A stretch of DNA of 64,000 nucleotides. It comes from Ophioderma brevispina (Eukaryota > Echinodermata > Ophiuroidea > Amphilepidida > Ophiodermatidae). Location of the stretch: contig JAMKCH010088370.1 of NCBI GenBank assembly GCA_023653785.1, positions 124,001 through 188,000 of the forward strand. The letters run 5' to 3'. Both the position numbers and the translations under genes were made by a program. How positions within the stretch are numbered: position 1 is the stretch's first letter; each line of letters opens with the position of its first letter. This document shows positions 31,660 to 41,639 of this stretch, piece after piece. The notes beneath the pieces were generated by a model, which saw only the letters and a list, made by a program, of their open reading frames with translations, was not told the origin of the DNA and did no database searches.

Positions 31660-33440
31660 ACCCAATATAAAAAAAATATTTCCTGGGCCTTAAATTGCGC
31701 TGGGGTCATGAGAACAAATATGAATTTTCTTCTATACCATAAAGAGAGACAAGCATAGAACCTCCCTTTTGCTGGCGTCGCTGTGGGGGACGAGATTATC
31801 GATGGGTCCGCCCCCTTTAAGCTTGAGTCAATTTCAATTTAACAACATGCACACCACTCAACTTTAACACAGTTGAGGGTAGTATTTGGTGATAGTGGCT
31901 TTAAGTTTATCGTTATCTACCTTAAAGACAGTAATCACATGTAACAAAAGAGTACAGAAAGACTGCATATCAAACTTGTACATAACTCTGTAAGTCCACA
32001 AGCATTTTACGAACCTCCAGTGTCCTGCTTTGTAAGATCCACCTTATTTCCTCTTCACTCCTATTTTATAACTTGACCTCAGATGACCTTTGAAAGTGAC
32101 CCTTGACCCAATTATCATCCGGAGGTTCTCCATGTTGCATGTATGGACCAAGTTTGGTTGCAATTGGACTTCAACTTTTCAATTATGCCAACCGATATTT
32201 CTCAGTCCATTTATAACGTTGACCCTCATAGAACCTTTGATCTTGGTATGTGACCCTGACCTCATCAACCAGATAAGGTTCCCAATGGGCATTTATAACC
32301 TACGTTCTGTAGCATTTGGACTTTTCCTTCTCAGGGGGTCAAATTTTATAAGTGCTCCGATTTTGGATAAAAAATGGGTGCAAATTATTGGTGGAGCTCA
32401 CTAGGATCAAAATAAGGAATAGTTTTGAGTGTCTCAATGCTGTGCTTAAGAAAGTAGGGGGACAAGGTCACGACGCCATTGAAAGACACAATGACATTGA
32501 CATTCTGTGGCCCCTACATCGGTACCTAAGTATTTTAGAAGTCAAAATTATCTTACTTTAATCCTTAAACTCCATCAATAATTTGCACCATTTTTTCTCC
32601 AAATCGGAGGCAACTAAAAACTTTGACCCCTGTACACTTGAAATTGACCATTTTTATTGATTTGTTTTTGCTGTTTTAGCCTATACCTCTAAACTTTAAC
32701 CATTGTATATAGTACAAAACTATACCTTTCTCCCTATCCTTGTGTTAGACAAATAACAGGGTATACTTTTCAACATGATTGGGTAATTTTGAAAAATTTG
32801 ACCCCTGTACAAACTTGGTCTTGGCCCCCTTTCCTTAAGTACCATTTGCTCTTGCACTTAGAATCACATTTTCAGGGTCCCTGTCAGTCTGTCAACACAT
32901 TTTAAATCACTCAAACCTTTGTACTCGAGATGTTTAACAAATGTCTGTAGCTCCTGGGTTAGTAGTCTTTTAATCCCTTCAATATAATAGCTAGGATATT
33001 TACACATAAAAATAATATCGAATTGATTACGAATGTGATTCATGAATGCTTGATTCTTAGAGTCTGCTATAGGCTAAGGGTGGAAACCCAGATTGTTCTA
33101 AGCCATCCTGGTATTCTGTGCACCCTGGAAAATCAGGGTCTAATCCCTGGGGATCTACCCAAGATAAAAGAAGACAAAAAATTTTGTTCAAACTAAAAAA
33201 TCACCCAAAAATCTGTAAAAAATTGCATTTTTCACTCAACTTTTTATGAAATTAGGACGGAACGAAAAAATAAATTTTGTTCGAAAATATGGCAAATAAG
33301 CTCCTTTTAAAACTTGTAACCTACCACTAAGCACCAGATCTCACAAGTTCTGCATTCTATCAATTTAAAATTTTAAGTAGCTGTTGACTGGGGTGGTAGT
33401 AGAGTGGACTCATTTTATTTAAAACAAGCAAATAAGGGAC
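31660..33440. other. RasGRF intron with TGACCT-rich repeat copy
   Basis: About 32033-32340 is the second copy of the 27990-28160 repeat plus a diverged 'TTTTATAACTTGACC' unit. The rest is AT-rich. 32352-32561 and the surrounding frames have no domain. Confidence 0.5.
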
Positions 33441-33441
33441 A

Positions 33442-33611
33442 ATTCAATACTCAACTGGCGGCGTTTTCCGGTTATGCCCTGGTCCGCACGGTTCAATTGA
33501 TTCATTGAGTTCGCTGAATAATCGGATTTTAAAGGATCAGAAGATTGAGCGGATAAATAAACCGCCTGGAACCAGGCAGAACCAGAAAATGCCCGCCGGG
33601 TTGTTGAATGA
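33442..33611. mobile_element. MITE with imperfect terminal inverted repeats
   Basis: The left end TTCAATACTCAACTGGCGGC...TTTTCCGGTTATGCCCTGGT pairs with the inverse of the right end (TTCAACAACCCGGCGGGCAT...TTTTCTGGTTCTGCCTGGT). Length about 170 bp, non-coding. Confidence 0.6.
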
Positions 33612-33748
33612 TTGAATTTGTAAGAATTTAACATTCACAAACCTTTGACAAAAGTATACAGCACTGAGACTTCTAAATTCATTGTCACCCTACATAGTTC
33701 AAAAGGTAATTTGGTTTAGTTGGTGTAGAGTTGATTAATTGTCTGTTA

Positions 33749-34080
33749 TCCGGGGGGCGGGGGTTCTCAATTTTTTTGGTAGGTATGTGCCTCCCGGATT
33801 TTAAAAAATTGAAGGTACCGGAGCGATTTGAGGCCCAAAAAATGGGGGTCTCCGGAACTAAGTTCAAAAAATTTCAGAAAATAAGCTGTGATTTCCCTCA
33901 ATTTCCAGCTACTTTTTGAGGTTTTGAAGAAAAATTTGAGAGAATATGGCTTTGGACCATGAATTAGGGTCTCTGGAACTGAAATGGTCCTAATTAAAAG
34001 GGGGGTGGGTCTCTGGAACTGCAAAAAGAGCATGAAATGAGGGTCTTATAGGCGCACATACCATACTCCCTGCCCGGGGG
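33749..34080. mobile_element. Repeat with GC-rich inverted ends
   Basis: The left end CCGGGGGGCGGGGGTTCTCA...GGTAGGTATGTGC and the inverse of the right end (CCCCCGGGCAGGGAGTATGGTATGTGCGCC) form imperfect inverted repeats. The interior repeats GGGTCTCTGGAACTG three times (33847, 33968 and 34008 approximately). Class unknown. Confidence 0.55.
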
Positions 34081-34263
34081 CTGTTTGGCTGTTATGCCCT
34101 TTTGTCATGGAGCAGCAGAATATGAGGAAAATTATAGAGATTATGACTCATTAGTAGTCCCAAATAACTTTAAAACAAATTCTGTAAGTTAGAATTGGAG
34201 TTGAGTTGGAATTGAGTACTACTAGACCCAGCATTTTATCTTGTGCCCAATTGATCCTCCTAC

Positions 34264-34476
34264 ATTAATATTCCCGCTGCTCCTCTGTGTTCAGTAGGCA
34301 GTAAGTTTGGATTACTTGCAATCTCCCTCAGGAAGTCCGTAACAGCCTCTTCTAAGATCTTTAGTAGGGCCTCAAAGTCTTGTAGAACTTGGACACCCAA
34401 TGTTGATGACATGTGAAAACGGATGTAGCAGCAGAGCTGATGACTTCTTTACTAAGGCAACTCTGGAACTTTTCTA
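34264..34476 (-). CDS. RASGRF: RasGRF exon: C-terminal half of REM domain
   Basis: Acceptor ATCTTTCTAG and donor GTAGGA; 213 bp. The first half reads SKEVISSAATSVFTC and QHWVSKFYK, like '[25 protein letters not shown]'. After a frame change near 34395 it reads QDFEALLKILEEAVTDFLRE then IASNPNLLPTEHRGAAGIL, like 'QDFE...KVIcFLEEVMHDPELLTQERKAAANI' of RasGRF. The similarity runs through both halves, so one indel inside one exon is the simplest reading. The REM domain stabilises the catalytic helical hairpin of CDC25. Confidence 0.85.
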
Positions 34477-34499
34477 CTAGAAAGATCTAAACCAGAAAA

Positions 34500-35400
34500 T
34501 CTGCTGCTTTAAAAACCTGCACTAGTTGACAGTCAAATTATGATGAGGGTATACTTTGTGTTAAGTTGTAACACTTTTTAAAACACATTGTTTAATAAAA
34601 AGCATATCCATATTTTGTAAAAAAAAATGGACATTTTTCTTTAGACCCCTATCTACCTATTATACACTGAAATAAACCAACACCATTTATCTTCAAATAC
34701 ATCATAATGTGCATTCATCTTACACACGTTAAAGTGTTTAGCAATTTAAACACTTTCTTAAGAACTGTGTTTAAGTTATAAATACTACGAAACATTTAGG
34801 TTTATAATATGTAGGAATAAGGGTTTAAGAAAATGTCAATCTTTTAACAAAAAATAGGGGATATTAACTAGTTCTGTTTTAATAAAACCATGTCAAGATT
34901 TTTCAAATTGTACAAGCTAAACATTCTATTTAGGAGTGCATTACAAGACTTACAACATTTACAAGGACTTTAAAAGAATACAAAAATTTATGCTATCTTG
35001 CTTATTATCAGTTCAAGCTAGTTTTGGTATCTTGCATTTATATTGAGAGAAGTCTTTTTCAAAGTGGCGTGTGCTGTTGAATTTGGAACAAAAAAAAAAA
35101 GACACAAAACATGCAACACAACTAGGAATGTTCTCTCCCTTCGTACAGTTCTCTACTTTGATTACCACCAAATAGGCGGGCCTCATAAACATGACAAATG
35201 ATATGGAATATGTAGGTGTGACAAGCAACGCAAGAGACGCAGCGTGTGTATATTAAGCGCGGCACACATGATTCGAGGAACAGCTCCAGTACATTTGGTT
35301 TACTTTTCCGCACGGACACATTAATAACCAGATAAAGTTCCCCCCTATTTGGTTGGTAATCAAAGTATAGAGTTCAAAGAATAATTAGTAACCCCATCAT
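34500..35400. other. RasGRF intron, nothing else seen
   Basis: AT-rich. Minus frames at 35013-35319 overlap each other and carry no recognised domain. Confidence 0.45.
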
Positions 35401-35409
35401 GACACACTC

Positions 35410-35634
35410 TTAAATCTTTTCTTCTGTTTCAGATTTGACTGTAATTTGACATCCCTGCGGATGCTCAACCAGCGTGCAGCAGCGAAGCAGCAGCGCAGTC
35501 GATGCGTTGAGCGGCGAGTGGACATTCGAGACGATGTGACCACTACCCCTGCAGCAAACTTGTGGTTGGTGGTGAGGAACTGAATTGGAAATGGGTAGCA
35601 CTCCCTGTTCTCGGTGATGAAGGCCATGTAGGGT
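35410..35634 (-). CDS. RASGRF: RasGRF exon: REM-domain insert region
   Basis: Acceptor TTTTTATTTTCGAACAG. The open minus frame begins MAFITENRECYPFPIQFL, continues AGVVVTSSRMSTRRS and, in a second frame, CAAASLLHAG. RasGRFs have a conserved patch 'seFPlFsYNNGvvMTScReldNNRSalSaaSAFAIATAGA' between the two halves of REM, and order and position fit. The 5' boundary is good; the donor is unclear (only a weak GTGTGT near 35411), so the lower end is approximate. Identity is less certain than for the other exons. Confidence 0.6.
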   Translation of the reverse strand, partial: TLHGLHHREQGVLPISNSVPHHQPQVCCRGSGHIVSNVHSPLNASTALLLRCCTLVEHPQGCQITVKSETEEKI

Positions 35635-35639
35635 CTGTT

Positions 35640-36210
35640 CGAAAATAAAAAATTGTGAAAAAGGTTTGCAAAAGAAAATAGTTAGTCATACTGTCATTGC
35701 TTTCACCAAAAAAAAGGTAAATCAATTGTGAGCCAAATTTAGTAATTGAGGTATATGTGTGATCTTTCTTGTTGGTAGATGAACAAAATATGCAATCACA
35801 GGAATAAAAACTGGTGAAATTATTTTTCATTACAATTTTATTACATATAAAACATACTTTTAAAAAGCATATACCACGAAATAAAATTGAAATTTAAAAC
35901 CTTCTTATTAGTGGGTACAAGAGTTACCTTTACACATAATTGTTTTTATACTTCTGGCTCATAATTTCTTGGAACATGTTGCTAAAGTATGCCCGATTCA
36001 CCGCCAACAAAAACGCAACCGCCCCCCCTGTGGATTTGCACGTCGGGCACAGTTCACGCAAGGATACAAGAGCAATGTCATGTCCAAGTAAATATGAGCC
36101 AGAGTATAACGTAAGAGGAAGAATACATTAAAAGCATGATCAATGATTGCTGAATCAGAACATAGAAAATAAGCACCAAAAATCTGATTTTTGCCTATCT
36201 GTAACAGGTA
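35640..36210. other. RasGRF intron, nothing else seen
   Basis: AT-rich with no recognised repeat ends; the plus frame 35940-36131 has no domain. Confidence 0.4.
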
Positions 36211-36545
36211 CAGGTATTCTAAACAGTTGGCACAAAAACGTATCTCAGCATATTTGTGCCAAAATCCGATTGAAATTTAAAGTTTTAAAAATACACATTT
36301 TGTTGCCTAGACCTTACTCGTATCTGTATTAACACTTTGCTTGGAATCATGCAAAAATGGCTGCCACATAGACATGCCCAAAGATGCAAAACATTATTCA
36401 CCAAAACCTTCATTATGGAGTTTTCAATGGTCACGGTGTGTACACCACAAGGAATCTGGTGTATTAATTTTAAACAGAGAGGGTGGGTTTCTGACTAAAT
36501 GAGTGAATATGCCTACTTGCAATATTGATTGGGACGGCAAAGCAA
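36176..36545. repeat. Partial copy of the 13.5-kb foldback family
   Basis: AGTTGGCACAAAAACGTATC, TGTGCCAAAATCCGATTGAA, TTATGGAGTTTTCAATGGTC and CCTACTTGCAATATTGATTG match blocks in 13494-13970. The lead-in ATCTGATTTTTGC...GTACAGGTATTCTAAACA also occurs at 54236-54285. Confidence 0.65.
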
Positions 36546-36578
36546 AAAATTCACTCAATTACTTTGGCAAGGTTTTAA

Positions 36579-36743
36579 GGTCCATTCACACTTTATCACT
36601 GCAATGCAGTGAAAATGGATGAATATACCATCTTACAGCACAGCGCAATTGCAATATGAACTGTGTTGCTGTGCTGTGTTAGTCAGGTCAGAATGGTTTT
36701 CATCCATTTTTACTGCATGAAGTGCGTGAAGTATGAATGGACC
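36579..36743. mobile_element. MITE with 45-bp terminal inverted repeats
   Basis: GGTCCATTCACACTTTATCA...AATGCAGTGAAAATGGATGAA at the left pairs with the inverse of the right end GGTCCATTCATACTTCACGC...ATGCAGTAAAAATGGATGAA. Length 165 bp, no coding. Confidence 0.8.
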
Positions 36744-36872
36744 ATTAGCCATTACCGCCTGTGGCAGCCCAGCAAGTGCTGCAATATTCGGTGCTGAATG
36801 ACTTGTAGGCAACATGCGTTTAGGTGACAAATGATCCGACCCCAGCCCTCTCGGACTGGGAGGCGTGGTTTG

Positions 36873-36977
36873 TCAAGGCAGCAGGTGTATGGGGGTAAAT
36901 GGGGGTGGCGAGATTTGGTCAATAGTTGTTATCTCTCCTGTCTTCGCTTCTTCCATCGTCTGATCATTCTCAGCATG
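36873..36977 (-). CDS. RASGRF: Candidate RasGRF linker exon
   Basis: After the acceptor TCCATTCCATAG the frame reads HAENDQTMEEAKTGEITTID, then QISPPPFTPIHLLP before a stop. RasGRFs have acidic, Ser/Pro-rich, poorly conserved sequence here ('...eesdidQNqSddgdtetSPtKSPttPkS'), so position and composition fit but sequence cannot prove it. The 3' end is undefined because of likely frame errors. Confidence 0.4.
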   Translation of the reverse strand, partial: HAENDQTMEEAKTGEITTIDQISPPPFTPIHLLP

Positions 36978-37346
36978 CTATGGAATGGAATAGGAGGCGC
37001 ACCAAAAATGTGTAACATCAGGTGGTGTATTTCTGATTAATGATGGCCTGCAAATAATCAAGACATCTGTGACAAACGTAAGAACGTTTAATAGTTTGCA
37101 ACAATAACAAAATATAATAGCAACAGTAATAATAAAAGTAACAAATTAATAGTGGTAATAAAATGATTTATATCAAAAACAAAATAGCTCTAAAAAGTAA
37201 GAACAAATTGGTGGTTACTTTAAGAAGCCACGTACATCTTCTTGAAAACGTATCCTGAACGGATGCATCCTCATATTCGAACTGGAGAGTCAAAACCCCT
37301 GTAAGATGCCGATCAGTGCTGTGTGACCTTGGCTTGGTCTAGTCAC

Positions 37347-37526
37347 CGTGATGGCAGTGTTGTGCGACTCAGAGACGACCCTGTCCACCGTGATGTGGCC
37401 CTGTGTCTGATAACTGACTTGGACTTGACGGGGGGATGGCCTGAAAGCTGAACTGGAACAACTGACTCTGGGGTTGTGCTCTGATTTGCTTCTAGTTTGG
37501 ATGGGACTTTCCGGGGTGGATTTACC
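37347..37526 (-). CDS. RASGRF: Candidate RasGRF linker exon
   Basis: Acceptor TTATTCCACAAAG and donor ACG/GTGACT bound 180 bp. Two frames stay open: one begins GKSTPESPIQTRSKSEHNPR, the other VNPPRKVPSKLEANQ and later VKSKSVIRHRATSRW. Both are rich in Ser, Pro, Lys and Arg, like the poorly conserved RasGRF linker with its basic 'SPRA.RKFSSPPPL' patch. Which frame is used cannot be settled from this sequence. Confidence 0.45.
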
Positions 37527-37529
37527 CTT

Positions 37530-38250
37530 TGTGGAATAAAATTATATTAGTTAATAGAGGAAAGAGTATGGGGTGGGATATGATGCAATTTGTTTAGTTT
37601 AGAAATTTTCTAACAATTTCTCAGTTGAAGGCCAAAAAAACAAAAGCCTGTTCTGTAGGTGCAACTGACAATTATTGGGCATTTGGTGATTTTTAAAAAA
37701 AATTGCTGTATGTACCATCAGCATCAAACTATTTTGTTAAAAAATTGATTGATTTTGGGGGTTGGGGATTGTTTAGAGTGCCTGTTTAAAGACTATTGAA
37801 ATTGTCCACCACCCATACACAGAAAATCAAATTGGTACATGCTATTAGCCAAGAAAAGAAAAAAAAAAGTTTGGCTCAGCTTTCCATGCACATGTTAAAT
37901 TAATTTGCACTTTGGCACAATGGTTTCCTTTGTTTCAATGTTTGTGCTCTTAATTTTTTTCCTTACATCATAAGAAAGAAATGTAAAATTTTAACTGACC
38001 AAAAATTCATGAGCCAAAAAAAAAATGCAATTACAAAATGCAGCGCTAACGCATAGTTTTGATTACAAAAAAAAAACAATGCTTAGGGTTTGGGGCTAAA
38101 GGAAGCCAAGATAAACTTTATTCATCACAATATTACGTTTTGATAATACGTATGGTCTTAAAAAAAGACTTACTTGAGTAAACCTTTTACTGTCTCTGGG
38201 TTCTATACACTTGCTTTAAAGTATCTAAAGATTTAGTTGCCAATTAGTAA
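37530..38250. other. RasGRF intron, nothing else seen
   Basis: AT-rich with several A runs (for example at 38010-38075). The expected exon for the segment after 'LLTYR' (VVLDKL...IPARSLELLF type) was not found. Confidence 0.45.
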
Positions 38251-38254
38251 ACAC

Positions 38255-38473
38255 CCTATACGTCAGCAGGAATGTGTTCAAGAAGTATATAATGAGAAAT
38301 CGCAGGTCGGGTCAACTTTCCAGAAGTATGTCCCAAGTGGCGTAGCGTATCTGAGGCACTTTACATGAGTTGAGGATCTTACTGAAACGGATGTCATGAT
38401 GTCTGTGAAGAGGCGTGGGATCGGATCTGACAAGCTTGGAACAGCAAAAGAGTTCATATGGAATAATTCAGTT
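38255..38473 (-). CDS. RASGRF: RasGRF exon: start of REM (RasGEF_N) domain
   Basis: A strong acceptor (CCCTCCCCTTTTAACAG) and donor AGG/GTGTTT give 219 bp, exactly 73 codons. After a less clear start (MNSFAVPSL...SDPTPLHRHH across frames) it reads [20 protein letters not shown], then LRFL and LNTFLLTYR. Vertebrate RasGRFs have '[49 protein letters not shown]'. The match is nearly identical over the core, so family assignment is secure. At least two frame changes are present. Confidence 0.92.
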
Positions 38474-38479
38474 CTGTTA

Positions 38480-39490
38480 AAAGGGGAGGGTAGGTTACCA
38501 TATTGAACCTTTAATAACGTATGCAATGGTACAGGAAGTAGGGAGAAGTGATCAAACTCTCAAAAAATGGATAAGATTAGCTGTAAGCTGATTCTACTAT
38601 GGAAAAAATCACGAAATCTGTACTTAAAGAGAACGGGCACATTTGAAAAATAGTGTGCCCTCTAGATTTTTCAAAATTGATATTTGTTGAATGGTTATAA
38701 GCTTTTATATAATTGCCCTCACCTGAAATTACTAAGCCAATCAGCGCACTTATGGGTAAACAGAACGATTTTATAATTACGTGTCGCCGGTGACATTAAT
38801 TCAGAGACAAATGCGGAAATGGCAGTATAACACAAGGCAACACACGCCAGAGTGATTGTCATGGCAGGCACCTGGTGTGGGGTTGTTTGTTGTTTGTGGG
38901 TTACCGGTCTGGGACCTTTGTGGTTTTTAATATCCAAGAGTACAAGTCTATTTTGTTTTTGGGGGGGAAAATATTCATGTATAGACCCATTTGTTGATTA
39001 AAGTATGGCAAACTTAAAAGTTGCCGTACAAATTACCCGGATGTTCTTTAGCCTCTTATTAATGTCCCTATCTGCTTTTGGGTATGTTATTTTTATGTAT
39101 AAAATATATCTCTATTCTTCCAATGGCCACGACTATCATTTGCGAGAAAATTGAAGAAATTTCATATTTCTGAAAATGTGCCAGTGCCGCTTTAACACAT
39201 ATCAAAACAGCATTTCCATGCCAAGAAAATCGCTACTTATGCCTGCCAGTAAAACCAGTAGGCATGCTTTTGAGAAATTATTTTACATGAATAATTTTGA
39301 TTTTTTTTTAAAGCCAAAAAAAAAAAATAAGGTAAAAGACTCCATTAAAACTGACATTTATCATGTTTTAATAACAATTAATGAGTTCAGATTTTGAAAA
39401 CTTACTTGCTTGCCTGGTTAAAAGTTCTAAACACAAAGAACATTATTTTTTGCTTTGTGGTATGCTCCTACACTCTACATCTCCAGTCTT
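38480..39490. other. No RasGRF exon found
   Basis: PH and DH exons should lie upstream on the minus strand. A minus frame at 38719-38937 ends at a good donor (CAG/GTGAGG) but has no similarity to RasGRF. Otherwise AT-rich. Confidence 0.4.
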
Positions 39491-39494
39491 TAAT

Positions 39495-39700
39495 GCAAAT
39501 TTTAACCCATTACCTGGACCCACACTAGACAATTTCCAGGGCCTCGCACACCAAGATTTTAGTGGTTAAAGATTGGCCTGTTCTTGTGACAGGCAGCCAG
39601 CACAATTTTGTGGGCAGCCAAGGAATAGCCGGTTCAGTTTCATTGAAAAACAGCCTGGAGGCGAGACATTCTGCTAGAAATCAAGTGCAGTTTCCTGGCT
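39495..39700. repeat. Second copy of the 8.5-kb dispersed repeat
   Basis: CCAGGGCCTCGCACACCAAGATTT and GGTTCAGTTTCATTGAAAAACAGCCTGGAGGCGA correspond in order to 8545-8665. Confidence 0.55.
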
Positions 39701-41560
39701 AGAATTGCCCAATGTCTCCCTATCGTTTGCAAATTGTTCAGCTTCACGGCAAAACAATGAAACAGCTGAGCAAACGTAGGCTACGTCTAGCCCAGTTCCC
39801 AGGTATAGAGTTAATGCAAGATATCTTGAATAAACCCATACAAATCACCATTAAAATGCTATGTTAAACCCTCATAAGACCACCAACCACCTAGATCTCT
39901 TTTTCTTAATGGTGTAACAAATGATAATTTTAAGAGGTGTGATTTTGATCTAATAAAAAGAGTAGCATAACCATTGTTATGTAACAAGTTAATAGTTCAT
40001 GCACATATATACCAAAGAGCAGAAGCAAATGTTTATAAAATGCGTGGAAAATATCACTAAAGGGTTTTATAGAATATCAGAGATAATGGATGGGGTAGAG
40101 AGGGAAGAAAGAAAGAATGATTTCAATCAAGCTAAAAGATTATCATCCATTCTCCAATATATCTGGTATGCAATGCTTGTTCTGTAATGTCCTCTAAAGA
40201 TTAATTGGGTTAAATAGACTCATCTCATGATAATGCATAGTGAAATGTAGCTATTCATTTGTTAATAATTGATATTATATAACTCCTACATAGATTCTAG
40301 TCATTAATTGGGGTAATTGGGGGTGCCACGTGACTTTCAATAGAAGTTACTACATCTCAATGGTCCTACAAAATTAGCATTACGCGTTTGATTATTTTAC
40401 TATCACATGCCCATATTTCCACCCGCACGATTTGTGTTTAAACATGCCATGCGTGTACAGTATGAGCGATAAAACGAAGTCTGATGAGGGGAGGTTGTTA
40501 GCACGTAATTTCGTACTTTCATCTCCCGTTCGCTACGATTGTACAACGCCATAGCAATGTATTGAAAAACTTTGGTGCCAATCCGAACCAGTGACACGAT
40601 GATGAAAAAGTTTCCTTGCAGACGATAACATGAAGCAACTCCTCAATTTGCGCTAGTAAATGAATGAGATCTAGTGGATTTAATGACGAGGCCGATTAAA
40701 AAAACACAAAGCGTCAAATAACTACGCTGTCAAGCTTCTGTCGACTATGCTTAGGCCACGGGAGCAGCCTGACTTATTTGAGCTGATTTTGAACTTCAGT
40801 ACTGTTGGAGAAAAGATTGATGTCCATGTGTCGCCGTACATGTTGAATTTTTAATCGATTTTGAATTAACTGGATTCTGGCCACTTGATTTCTTTGAACC
40901 TGTGAACTCTACTTGAATGCTGGAAAATATCACCTCGTAAATTATAGTCTACAAAAGTGTAAGTGACGCTATTTGCTTTCTTTGAAAAATCATGGAACTT
41001 GTCATTCTTTTCATAAGGCCCTGTACTGTAGATCCAGGCCTAGGCTTGATATCTATAAGAATTATTAAATGACGAATCTATTGTATGAGTTATATAAAAG
41101 AAAACAAATATTAACTTGCTGTATTCGTGTGATGGTAAAAATATGCTCACTCGGTGAAAGATGATTGTTCCATCACCTCATATCATTAATATTTGTTAAC
41201 ATCACCATCCCTCCTGTGTGTAAGCACATTTTGTACGTTACCCTGTACATCTAAAAACTGTTTACAGTTTTGGAACTGTATGGATAACTACCTGAGAATT
41301 TATTTTTTTAAATGTTGCTTCAAAATACCTGGAATTGTTTTTTTTTTTAATGTTGCGTCAAAATAAGTGGGTTGCTTTTGTGTGATTTTGGGGGGTAAAT
41401 TTTAAGGGCACTGCCCCTAGGCACCCTTTCTGGATCCACCCTGTCAGCCAAGTACAATTTTGCACCCCAATTGATGGCTCAATTGTTAAGTCCCAAAAAA
41501 GAAACAAATAATTTCGAAACAATTGAAAATAAATGACTTGTTACATGTAAAAACAGCAGT
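39701..41560. other. No gene seen
   Basis: Mostly AT-rich DNA. The frames at 39999-40187 (plus) and 40403-40597 (minus) carry no recognised domain. Confidence 0.4.
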
Positions 41561-41567
41561 CTAGTTA

Positions 41568-41599
41568 GGAAAACCCTGAATCCTAATTCAGGGTTTTCC
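41568..41599. repeat. Perfect 14-bp hairpin
   Basis: GGAAAACCCTGAAT and its exact inverse ATTCAGGGTTTTCC are separated by CCTA. No T-run follows and no gene is adjacent, so no regulatory role is supported. Confidence 0.75.
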
Positions 41600-41639
41600 C
41601 AAAAAAGTGGCATCTCTGCCTTTGCAGTGACGTGTAGCA

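Larger units (their letters stand above)
20565..38473 (-). other. RASGRF: RasGRF-like gene (partial span, multi-exon)
   Basis: The gene-level span joins the exons listed separately. RasGRF proteins are Ras/Rac exchange factors of the order PH, coiled coil/IQ, DH, PH, REM, CDC25. Only REM, the linker and CDC25 are seen here, collinear on the minus strand from high to low coordinates. Diagnostic strings are [16 protein letters not shown] (REM start), LLTYR, SNPNLLPTEHRGAAGIL (REM end), LAEQLTYIDHKLFKAIP (CDC25 start), [47 protein letters not shown] and VIREIRHFQQTPY. The long conserved linker and the '[11 protein letters not shown]' string separate RasGRF from Sos, RasGRP and RapGEF. No EEFFGQGW-type exon or C-terminal exon was found. 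RASGRF1 and RASGRF2 cannot be told apart. Most exons contain frame shifts, so it is either a decayed copy or a good gene in a noisy assembly. Confidence 0.85.

Noticed and set aside
38719..38937. Minus-strand exon with a hydrophobic stretch (MTITLACVALCYTAI) ending at a good donor
   Set aside because: No acceptor-bounded partner, no family recognised, and no similarity to RasGRF, which should occupy this strand.
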